From NCBI GenBank assembly GCA_002383285.1, contig DFXU01000060.1:1-15278 (forward strand): a DNA stretch of 15,278 bases. The letters run 5' to 3'. Shown one piece after another: positions 1 to 7,011 of this stretch. The notes under the pieces are model-generated. The model was not told the DNA's origin, ran no database searches, and saw only the letters and a program-made list of their open reading frames with translations. This DNA comes from Caryophanales bacterium UBA4100. Lineage in GTDB: Bacteria > Bacillota > Bacilli > Paenibacillales > UBA4045. The position numbers were made by a program, and so were the translations under genes. Within the stretch, counting starts at the first letter, position 1. Every line of letters begins with the position of its first letter.

Positions 1-2
1 GT

Positions 3-476
3 ATGCTTGATCTTGTAGTAATCTTCGCTAACAGATTAGGTGTAGCTGCAAATTCGAATGAGATGGGTATGCTTAGAGAACTAGTGTTGTTACATGATGT
101 TGGTAACCTCGGGCTCCCTGAATCTATATTGAAGAAGCCGGGACCTCTTAATAGTGAGGAATGGGATATTATTAAGGGACACAGCGAGATTGGCTGTCAG
201 ATGGCACAGTCCATTGGGCAGTGGGAGCTAGCTGAAGTCATACTAGGGATTCATGAGCGCTGGGATGGGACAGGCTATCCCTATGGTCTTGCAGGTGAAG
301 AAATCCCTTACCTGTCGCGATTATTCGCAATTATTGATGCTTACACAGTGATGACACACAATCAGGTATATAAGCAAGCGATATCCTCAGATGCAGCTCT
401 ATCTCGGTTGGAGCATGCAGCAGCTAAGCAGTTCGATCCTTTGATGGTAGAAGTGTTTCTAGCCTTGAAGAATTAA
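3..476 (+). CDS. HD-GYP domain protein, 3' part only, degenerate active site
   Basis: This is the C-terminal part of an HD-GYP domain, the family that hydrolyses cyclic di-GMP. The reading frame is open to the left edge, so the true start and the first part of the domain lie outside the window; the first visible Met is probably internal. Visible landmarks (numbered from base 3) are HD at residues 31-32, His60, HERWDGTGYP at 84-93, Asp112 in the DAY motif, and the QFDP motif near 143-146. Two normally conserved residues differ. The Lys of HDxGK is Asn35, and the first His of the usual HHERWDG motif is Ile83. The second change removes an expected metal ligand, so phosphodiesterase activity may be weakened or lost (inference). 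The gene ends at a strong terminator, so it is probably not cotranscribed with cheA. Family assignment is secure; activity is not. Confidence 0.88.
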   Translation: MLDLVVIFANRLGVAANSNEMGMLRELVLLHDVGNLGLPESILKKPGPLNSEEWDIIKGHSEIGCQMAQSIGQWELAEVILGIHERWDGTGYPYGLAGEEIPYLSRLFAIIDAYTVMTHNQVYKQAISSDAALSRLEHAAAKQFDPLMVEVFLALKN

Positions 477-497
477 GATAATTATGGCAATATCATT

Positions 498-559
498 GAT
501 TGCGTAGGTTGTCTGCGACATTTGTCACACATGTCGTAGATTGCCACGCAATCCTTTTT
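498..559 (+). terminator. Large rho-independent terminator after the HD-GYP gene
   Basis: An outer 8-bp perfect stem (GATTGCGT at 498-505 with ACGCAATC at 546-553) encloses a 9-bp inner stem (513-521 with 531-539, one G-T pair) with a 9-base loop. A run of five T follows at 555-559. It lies 22 bases after the HD-GYP stop codon and 140 bases before cheA, so it should separate the two transcription units. Confidence 0.75.
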
Positions 560-573
560 GCGTGCTAACGCAA
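558..573 (+). promoter_or_regulatory. Possible ComA-like operator upstream of cheA
   Basis: TTGCGT, four bases (GCTA), then ACGCAA form a perfect 16-bp palindrome. The Bacillus ComA box is TTGCGG-N4-CCGCAA, so this differs by one symmetric base per half. Two more half-sites of the same sequence lie upstream, TTGCGT at 500-505 and ACGCAA at 546-551, but those form the outer stem of the terminator and may exist only for that reason. A ComA-like regulator is encoded at 9383-10012. The remaining leader to cheA (574-697) shows no convincing sigma-A or sigma-D promoter. Function is inferred only from sequence likeness. Confidence 0.3.
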
Positions 574-697
574 CAATATTTCGGTTACCAATTCATCTGG
601 GTATATTATCCTAGGTATAAAGAATGAACATACTCGAATTTTGTCGAATTAAACGATATGCAAGCTACTATCTGAATCATATGAGGGGTGATAGATA

Positions 698-2770
698 ATG
701 GATGATAGAGCTTTATCCACTGATCCTTTTTTGGAAGTATTCGTATTCGAAACCAATCAATTCATTGAACAAATTGAGCAGATCATTATTGCTGGAGAGA
801 AGTCTAGTGGGTTTACAGCGGAGATGGTCAATGAAATATTAAGAGCCATGCATACCATTAAAGGCTCCTCAGCTATGATGATGTACAAGGGGATCGCGAC
901 ATTGTCGCATTCACTTGAGGATTTATTCTATTACATACGCGAGAGTAAACCATCGAGTGTGAATTATTCCAAGCTGTCCGACTTGGTGCTAGAAGGAATT
1001 GACTTCCTTAAGGTTGAGATGGTGAAGATCAAGAACGGAGATCAACAGGATGGACAATCGGATACTCTGATTGCAGAGGTTCAGGAATTTCTGGAGCAGC
1101 TTCGTGTATGTAGTCATGAAGGTACTCCTCCTCTAGAGACTGAACAATCTTCACCCTTAGATAGTGGAGTAGAGTCTAATTCTGCGGTGAGTGCCTATAA
1201 AGCTTCGTTACACTTCGAAGATGGGTGCGAGATGGAGAATATAAGAGCATTCATGGTCATTCATAAATTAGGGGTTCATGCAGAAGTTATGAATTACAGT
1301 CCAGCGGATATTCAAGATAATGATAAATCCGCTCTAATCATAAGAAGTCAAGGATTCCAGCTGTGGTTTCGAAGTAATGAGTCTGAGCCTGAGCTGATAA
1401 GCTTCTTCCAGAAGCTGTCGTTCCTAAGAGAGTTTGAATTATCTGCATGGAACGATCATGTCCACGTTACACCATTCCTTGATTCTCAGCTTGATCAGCA
1501 TGTACAGGTCGATCCGGCCGATGAGACCAAGACAGTAAAATCTCAAGCCAGCGGTACACAACAAAGCGTTATCAGTGTGAATGTCTCGAAGCTAGACAAT
1601 CTAATGGATTTAATTGGGGAGTTAGTTATCTCCGAAGCGATGGTGACACAGAATCCAGAGCTTAAGCATCTGGAGCTTGATCACTTCTGGAAATCAGCGA
1701 GGCACCTCCACAAGATTACTGGAGAAATTCAAGATATGGTGATGTCTATTCGTATGGTTCCATTGGCATCCACCTTCACTAAGATGCATCGGATTGTAAG
1801 GGATATGAGTAAAAGGCTGGATAAAGAGGTTGAACTAGATATATTCGGAGAGGATACCGAGGTGGATAAGAATATCATCGAGCATATTTCTGATCCGTTG
1901 ATGCATCTAATTCGTAATTCGATAGATCACGGAATAGAGACGCCAGAGGAACGATTAGCCAAAGGTAAGCCAGGTATTGGAAGGATTACGCTTGAGGCGA
2001 GGAATGTTGGGAGTGATGTACTGGTCATAGTGAAGGATGATGGCAAAGGGATTAATAAAGGGAAGGTATTAGCGCGTGCAAGGGAGAGTGATCTCTTACA
2101 TAAGGATCCAGAAGAAATGACGGATAAAGAAATCTTCTCTCTGATCTTCTTACCAGGCTTCTCAACCAAAGACAGTGTGACTGAATTCTCCGGCAGGGGA
2201 GTTGGTATGGATGTGGTGACTCGGAACATTGAAGGAGTAGGTGGTTCCGTGTGGGTAGATAGTACACCAGATGTAGGCTCGGTTATATATATTAAGATCC
2301 CGCTCACCCTTGCAATTATCGACGGAATGAACATCCGAGTTGGAAAATCCCGCTATACGATCCCTATGGTCTCCATTAAGGAGTCCTTCAGAGCTAAGGA
2401 TGAAGAAGTATTCACAGATCCAGATGGGCACGAGATGATCATGGTGAGGGGGCAATGCTTTCCAGTCTTGCGGTTGCATGAGAAATACAAGGCGGATACA
2501 GAGGTCAGGAGGTTTTCCGAGGGTATCATGATTATGGTGGAGAGTGAGAACGAAACCTGCTGTCTCTTCGCTGATGAGCTACTTGGTGAGCAACAAGTTG
2601 TTGTGAAAGCGCTCCCGGAATATATCAATACAATTAGAAGTATCAAAGGGCTGACTGGCTGTACCTTACTTGGAGATGGCAGCATTAGTTTGATTCTTGA
2701 TATTGCAGGGCTAATTGGAACAATCAATGATAATTCACAGATGAAGAAAGGAGAAGTGACATATGAATGA
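698..2770 (+). CDS. cheA: Chemotaxis histidine kinase CheA
   Basis: This cytoplasmic kinase of the receptor-CheW-CheA array autophosphorylates and passes phosphate to response regulators. The order of domains over 690 residues is as follows. A P1 Hpt domain spans about 1-110, with phospho-acceptor His52 in HTIKGSS. A P2-like regulator-docking domain lies at about 165-255 (FEDGCEMENIRAF). The P3 dimerisation helices are at about 290-355. The P4 ATPase domain is at about 356-537, with the N box HLIRNSIDHGIE around Asn407, DDGKG at 447-451 and GRGVGMD at 499-505. A CheW-like P5 domain occupies 540-675. All key residues are present, so the kinase should be active. The start is set by GAGGGGTG at 683-690. 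The gene leads a tight operon and overlaps cheW by 8 bases. No cheY is nearby, so its main phospho-target must be CheB plus a regulator elsewhere, or the receiver at 11876-12652 (inference). Confidence 0.96.
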   Translation: MDDRALSTDPFLEVFVFETNQFIEQIEQIIIAGEKSSGFTAEMVNEILRAMHTIKGSSAMMMYKGIATLSHSLEDLFYYIRESKPSSVNYSKLSDLVLEGIDFLKVEMVKIKNGDQQDGQSDTLIAEVQEFLEQLRVCSHEGTPPLETEQSSPLDSGVESNSAVSAYKASLHFEDGCEMENIRAFMVIHKLGVHAEVMNYSPADIQDNDKSALIIRSQGFQLWFRSNESEPELISFFQKLSFLREFELSAWNDHVHVTPFLDSQLDQHVQVDPADETKTVKSQASGTQQSVISVNVSKLDNLMDLIGELVISEAMVTQNPELKHLELDHFWKSARHLHKITGEIQDMVMSIRMVPLASTFTKMHRIVRDMSKRLDKEVELDIFGEDTEVDKNIIEHISDPLMHLIRNSIDHGIETPEERLAKGKPGIGRITLEARNVGSDVLVIVKDDGKGINKGKVLARARESDLLHKDPEEMTDKEIFSLIFLPGFSTKDSVTEFSGRGVGMDVVTRNIEGVGGSVWVDSTPDVGSVIYIKIPLTLAIIDGMNIRVGKSRYTIPMVSIKESFRAKDEEVFTDPDGHEMIMVRGQCFPVLRLHEKYKADTEVRRFSEGIMIMVESENETCCLFADELLGEQQVVVKALPEYINTIRSIKGLTGCTLLGDGSISLILDIAGLIGTINDNSQMKKGEVTYE

Positions 2771-3248
2771 AGCCTTAATGGAGCAATTCGAGATGGAAGA
2801 GGATACGCAGAGAGGAAAGTTTCTGACCTTCAATTTGGCAAGTGAATCCTATGGCATTGAGATCAAGTATGTAACTGAAATTATAGGCATACAACCCATC
2901 ACGGTAGTGCCGGATTTACCTGAATACATAAGAGGCATTATTAATCTCAGAGGGAAGATAATACCTGTGATGGATGTAAGACTGAGGTTTAAGAAGAAGC
3001 CCATTGATTATAACGATAGAACCTGTGTCATTGTGATCGATATCAAGGATATTTCTATTGGATTGATAGTGGATAGTGTATCCGAGGTACTCTCAATTCC
3101 TGATACAGATATTGTTCTCCCACCTGAGATGAGTAAGGGTGGCAATCAATTTATTAAGGGCATAGGCAAGGTTGGTCAGGATGTCAAGCTCATATTGGAT
3201 TGCAATAAGCTATTGAATGAAGAAGAAGTCGACCTTTCCTTAATCTAA
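2763..3248 (+). CDS. cheW: Chemotaxis coupling protein CheW
   Basis: CheW is a scaffold protein that links the receptor to CheA at the inner face of the membrane. The 161-residue product is a single CheW domain after an acidic N-terminal tail of about 17 residues. Typical features are FLTFNLASESYGIEI near residues 20-34, the VVPDLPEYIRGIINLRGKIIPVMD core near 48-71, and GLIVDSVSEVL near 98-108. The start codon lies inside the end of cheA, with AAAGGAG nine bases upstream, so translation is likely coupled and the two proteins made in a fixed ratio. Only 26 bases separate it from the receptor gene. Confidence 0.96.
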   Translation: MNEALMEQFEMEEDTQRGKFLTFNLASESYGIEIKYVTEIIGIQPITVVPDLPEYIRGIINLRGKIIPVMDVRLRFKKKPIDYNDRTCVIVIDIKDISIGLIVDSVSEVLSIPDTDIVLPPEMSKGGNQFIKGIGKVGQDVKLILDCNKLLNEEEVDLSLI

Positions 3249-3274
3249 CTACAAATCAATTGGAGGTAGTGTGT

Positions 3275-4990
3275 ATGAGCTGGTTTAAAAACTTGAAAAT
3301 ATCTACGAAGCTAGTCAGTAGTTTTATTGTAGTTGCACTTATAGCTGGAGTAGTAGGTTTGGTAGGAATCATTGATATTCGTAAGATCGAGAAGAGTGAT
3401 ACGGAGCTATATGAGAATATGATGGTTCCATTAGAGTATACTTCCGATATGGCTGTACACTTTCAAGAAATGAGAGTAGACATCCGCGATATGATTCTTG
3501 CCCCTGATCGTGAAGAGCAAGATAGTGAATATAACGATGTGATGCTCTCAATAGAAGAAATTAACAAGCTATCTTCAAAGTTAGAAGCATTGAAGATGTC
3601 TGATGAAATAAAACAAGCATACTTAGACTATACTGGGACAAGACAAGCGTTTGATACACATTTGGATACAGTTCATAAATTGGTGCTAAATAATAGGCAA
3701 GATGAAGCTATTCGTCTTCTGAATGGGGAGATGGATGTAGCATCAGATGCTCAACAAGCAGCCATTCAGAAGCTTGTTGATATGAAAGTGGTTGATGGGG
3801 CACAGAAGGCAGATGAGAATAGCAGGACCGCACAGAATGCTCAAATAACGATGATTGCAATTATCATAGTGGGCATGGTTATGGCAATCATGCTAGGTTA
3901 TGTCATATCCCGAATGATTAGCAGCCCTCTTAAGGTCATTGTGAACGCTGCAGGACTCATTGCGGACGGGGATCTAAATGTTCAACTAGACATCAAGTCC
4001 AAGGACGAGGTGGGGATTCTTGCTGATGCCTTCAGTAGGATGGCTGCGAATATCAATGATGTAATGAGCAATATTAATACCTCCTCCGAAGAAGTAGCCT
4101 CTGGTTCGAAGCAGGTTTCGGAATCGGGCGTCGCACTTTCCCAAGGTGCTACAGAACAAGCGAGCTCAATTGAGCAATTGACGGCTTCAATGGAGGAGAT
4201 CGCTTCACAAACGACACAGAATGCATCAAATGCGAATCAAGCAAATACTGTGGCTCTGGATGCCAAATCAGATGCAGTTCAAGGTAACTCGCAGATGCAA
4301 GAAATGCTTAAAGCTATGCAAGACATTAATGAATCATCGGGCAATATATCTAAGATAATTAAAGTTATCGATGAAATTGCTTTCCAGACCAATATATTGG
4401 CATTGAATGCGGCGGTGGAAGCAGCAAGAGCAGGGCAGCATGGGAAGGGCTTTGCAGTGGTAGCTGAAGAGGTTAGAAATCTAGCTGCAAGAAGTGCGAA
4501 TGCGGCTAAGGAAACAACGACGATGATTGAAGGCTCCATTCAGAAGGTTCAAGAAGGTACGAAGATCGCTAATGAAACCGCGACTGCTCTGAATAAGATC
4601 GTCAGTGGTGTTACGCAAGTGGCTGAGCTGGTCAATCAGATTGCTATTGCTTCGAATGAGCAGGCGTCGGGAATTGCACAAGTTAATCAAGGAATCATGC
4701 AGGTCTCTCAAGTGACACAGACAAACTCAGCTACTTCAGAGGAGAGTGCCGCAGCTAGCGAGCAGCTCTCTAGTCAGGCAGAGATGCTGAAGGAGCAAGT
4801 TAGTCGGTTTAAGCTACGCAAGAATTCTGTGAGCTCATATCGTAATGAGGAATTGAGCCCGGAATTACTAAAGATGATTGAGGAGATGTCCTATAAGAAG
4901 AAGACGTCTAAACTCTCTGAATATAGAGCGGATGCAATCCCCAAGAAAGCAAGAATTGCCCTAAGTGATCAAGAATTCGGGAAATACTAG
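3275..4990 (+). CDS. Methyl-accepting chemotaxis receptor with C-terminal EFGKY tail
   Basis: This is a transmembrane chemoreceptor of 571 residues. A first membrane helix lies at about 13-34, followed by a helical extracytoplasmic sensor region at about 40-185 that looks like a four-helix-bundle type (4HB_MCP). The second membrane helix is at about 191-212, HAMP at about 211-263, and the long signalling hairpin runs to about 512. The conserved tip (IDEIAFQTNILALNAAVEAA) is at residues 365-384. After the hairpin comes a polar tail of about 57 residues ending EFGKY. That fits the x-[HFYW]-x2-[HFYW] pentapeptide which tethers CheR and/or CheB in other receptors. The start is chosen at the ATG that has TGGAGG eight to nine bases upstream; an upstream in-frame TTG at 3260 is less likely. 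It lies between cheW and cheR. The ligand cannot be read from sequence. Confidence 0.95.
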   Translation: MSWFKNLKISTKLVSSFIVVALIAGVVGLVGIIDIRKIEKSDTELYENMMVPLEYTSDMAVHFQEMRVDIRDMILAPDREEQDSEYNDVMLSIEEINKLSSKLEALKMSDEIKQAYLDYTGTRQAFDTHLDTVHKLVLNNRQDEAIRLLNGEMDVASDAQQAAIQKLVDMKVVDGAQKADENSRTAQNAQITMIAIIIVGMVMAIMLGYVISRMISSPLKVIVNAAGLIADGDLNVQLDIKSKDEVGILADAFSRMAANINDVMSNINTSSEEVASGSKQVSESGVALSQGATEQASSIEQLTASMEEIASQTTQNASNANQANTVALDAKSDAVQGNSQMQEMLKAMQDINESSGNISKIIKVIDEIAFQTNILALNAAVEAARAGQHGKGFAVVAEEVRNLAARSANAAKETTTMIEGSIQKVQEGTKIANETATALNKIVSGVTQVAELVNQIAIASNEQASGIAQVNQGIMQVSQVTQTNSATSEESAAASEQLSSQAEMLKEQVSRFKLRKNSVSSYRNEELSPELLKMIEEMSYKKKTSKLSEYRADAIPKKARIALSDQEFGKY

Positions 4991-5009
4991 GATACATTCG
5001 ACGATATAT

Positions 5010-5040
5010 AGGAGAGTCTTGCTAAATGTGAGGCTCTCCT
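5010..5040 (+). other. Strong hairpin between the receptor gene and cheR
   Basis: An 11-bp stem (5010-5020 with 5030-5040, two G-T pairs) with a 9-base loop sits 20 bases after the receptor stop codon. No U-tract follows (ATTGCGT comes next), so it is a poor intrinsic terminator. It could act as a processing or stability element that lets the receptor be made in excess over CheR and CheB (inference). Confidence 0.55.
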
Positions 5041-5065
5041 ATTGCGTAGAGGGGGTTAGCTTCTA

Positions 5066-5878
5066 ATGGTGATTACTGAGAAGGAATTTGTTGAGCTTAC
5101 GAATTATATTAAGCGACAGTATGGTATACATATGAAGGAAGAGAAAAGAACCTTGCTCATAGGACGTCTTCAGCAGGTGCTGCATCAGAATAATTTTTCT
5201 AGCTTTACTGAATTTATAGAGCATGTGAAATCCGACAAAACCGGACATGCCTTGGTCGAGCTAGCTGATAAGATTACAACAAATCATACTTTTTTCATGC
5301 GAGAAACGAATCATTTTCAGTTTTTTCAAGCCTATATACTTCCAGAGCTGACGGATAGGCTGAAGGATAAGGACATAAGAATCTGGAGCGCGGGATGCTC
5401 ATCCGGTCAAGAGCCCTACACCTTAGCAATGATTCTGTCCGATTATTATGGCAAGGAGAAGATGATGTGGAACACTCAGATTCTAGCTACAGATATATCT
5501 TCTCGTTCGCTGCTTCAAGCAGCTTCAGGAGAGTATCCCACGGAACAAATTGGTACACTCCCTGCAAGATGGAGGGAAAGTTACTTTAAGGTAAAGACAC
5601 CGACAACATCCGTAATCTGCGATAAGCTCAAGGCTGAAGTAATATACCGAAAATTTAATCTGATGGAGCCTGTGTTCCCGTTTAAGAAACGGTTCCATGT
5701 CATTTTTTGCCGTAATGTAATGATCTACTTTGATAACCCTACCAAGGAAGAATTGGTTGACAAATTTTGGGATCAGCTTGAATATGGGGGCTATCTCTTC
5801 ATCGGCCATGCGGAATCACTGAATCGTGACAAGACTAAATTTCGGTATGTAATGCCCGCTGTATATAGAAAGGAATGA
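5066..5878 (+). CDS. cheR: Chemoreceptor glutamate methyltransferase CheR
   Basis: CheR transfers methyl groups from S-adenosylmethionine to receptor glutamates during adaptation, in the cytoplasm at the receptor array. The 270-residue protein has the N-terminal helical CheR domain (about 1-72) with TTNHTFFMRE at 71-80. A Rossmann methyltransferase domain follows, with the SAM-binding motif SAGCSSGQEPYT at 108-119, Asp143, RNVMIYFD at 216-223 and GHAES at 247-251. GAGGGGG lies 10 bases before the start codon. Between residues 174 and 197 the beta-subdomain appears about three residues shorter than E. coli CheR as I remember that sequence. Lack of this insertion marks pentapeptide-independent CheR, which sits oddly with the receptor tail. 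The stop codon overlaps an upstream ATG of cheB. Confidence 0.95.
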   Translation: MVITEKEFVELTNYIKRQYGIHMKEEKRTLLIGRLQQVLHQNNFSSFTEFIEHVKSDKTGHALVELADKITTNHTFFMRETNHFQFFQAYILPELTDRLKDKDIRIWSAGCSSGQEPYTLAMILSDYYGKEKMMWNTQILATDISSRSLLQAASGEYPTEQIGTLPARWRESYFKVKTPTTSVICDKLKAEVIYRKFNLMEPVFPFKKRFHVIFCRNVMIYFDNPTKEELVDKFWDQLEYGGYLFIGHAESLNRDKTKFRYVMPAVYRKE

Positions 5879-5883
5879 GTGCA

Positions 5884-6918
5884 ATGAGCATACGCAGCCG
5901 TGAGAAAATAAAGGTGTTAGTCGTTGATGATAGTATGGTATATCGAGAAATATTAGCTAAGGCTCTCTCCACTGACCCCTCGATAGAAGTTATCGCAACT
6001 GCTAAAGATCCCTTCGATGCAAGGGACAAAATATTAGAGCTTGAGCCGGATGTTATGACCTGCGATATCGAAATGCCTCGAATGAACGGTATAGATTTCA
6101 TTAAGCGTCTGTTACCGCAATATCCTCTGCCGGTTATTGTAGTTAGCACGATCAGTGATGCGGTTTTCGAGGCTATGAACGCAGGAGCTGTAGATTTTGT
6201 CACTAAGCCCGATATTCGGTATGCCGATGATGTGGAGTCATTCCTCAAGGATCTGATCAAGAAGGTGAAGGTTGCCAAGAATGCCAAGATACATCCCTTC
6301 ATAGGACGTAACACCTCTACAATATCAACGACTAGTCGTTCATCAGAGATAGGTAGACGTATCATTGGAATAGGAGCTTCAACAGGTGGTACAGAAGCAA
6401 TTCACGCAATCCTCAAATCCTTACCTTTGCAAATTCCCGGTATTGTTATCGTTCAGCATATTCCACCAGTGTTCTCTCGTATGTTCGCTGAACGCTTGAA
6501 TGGTTCTACCTTATTGCAGGTGAAGGAAGCCAGAACTGGGGATATACTTGCCCCGGGGAAGGTCTTAATTGCACCAGGTGATCGCCATATGAGAATTAAA
6601 AAACGTGGAGATGAGTATAGAGTAGAATGCTTCGAAGGAGATAAGGTGAATGGGCATTGTCCATCAGTGGATGTGTTGTTCGAGTCTATTGCGAAGGAAG
6701 CTGGCAGCTACGCAGTTGGAGTTATATTAACAGGAATGGGCTATGACGGTGCTAAGGGATTACTTGCAATGAAACGTAACGGTGCAATGACGATTGGACA
6801 GGATAAGGAATCCTCCATTGTCTATGGTATGCCAAAGGCAGCGTTTGAAGTGGGAGCTGTTCAACAGCAAATCCCATTGCATCAGATCGCAGCGACGCTC
6901 TATTCTGGGAAGGAATAG
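5884..6918 (+). CDS. cheB: Chemotaxis methylesterase/deamidase CheB
   Basis: CheB removes methyl groups from receptor glutamates and deamidates glutamines when phosphorylated by CheA. Numbered from this start, the receiver domain covers about 8-125 with Asp15/Asp16, phospho-acceptor Asp61 and Lys108. A short linker follows to about 157, and the methylesterase domain covers 158-342 with catalytic Ser166 (GASTGG), His192 and Asp288 (TGMGYDG). All are intact. I prefer the ATG at 5884 because AAAGGA at 5869-5874 lies nine bases before it; the in-frame ATG at 5875 overlaps the cheR stop codon and has no spacing to that site. This is the last gene of the chemosensory operon. Confidence 0.95.
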   Translation: MSIRSREKIKVLVVDDSMVYREILAKALSTDPSIEVIATAKDPFDARDKILELEPDVMTCDIEMPRMNGIDFIKRLLPQYPLPVIVVSTISDAVFEAMNAGAVDFVTKPDIRYADDVESFLKDLIKKVKVAKNAKIHPFIGRNTSTISTTSRSSEIGRRIIGIGASTGGTEAIHAILKSLPLQIPGIVIVQHIPPVFSRMFAERLNGSTLLQVKEARTGDILAPGKVLIAPGDRHMRIKKRGDEYRVECFEGDKVNGHCPSVDVLFESIAKEAGSYAVGVILTGMGYDGAKGLLAMKRNGAMTIGQDKESSIVYGMPKAAFEVGAVQQQIPLHQIAATLYSGKE

Positions 6919-6938
6919 TACTTAGGAAATGAATTCCA

Positions 6939-6967
6939 TTGGTATGATTAAGAGTAATTGATATACT
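6939..6967 (+). promoter_or_regulatory. Probable sigma-A promoter for the kinase-regulator unit
   Basis: TTGGTA at 6939-6944 and TATACT at 6962-6967 are separated by exactly 17 bases and match the sigma-A consensus at 4/6 and 5/6 positions. The pair lies in the 93-base gap between cheB and the kinase gene. No clear terminator follows cheB, so read-through from the chemosensory operon is also possible. Confidence 0.5.
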
Positions 6968-7011
6968 TTAATTGGAAGCCCTATGTCCAAGATTAAAGGG
7001 GAATGACATTC

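Noticed and set aside
600..660. Sigma-D type motility promoter (TAAA and CGATAT are present) upstream of cheA
   Set aside because: The two boxes are about 31 bases apart, far from the required 13-16.
1927..2727. Several leftward frames inside cheA
   Set aside because: They are shadows of the intact cheA gene, without ribosome sites or domain features.
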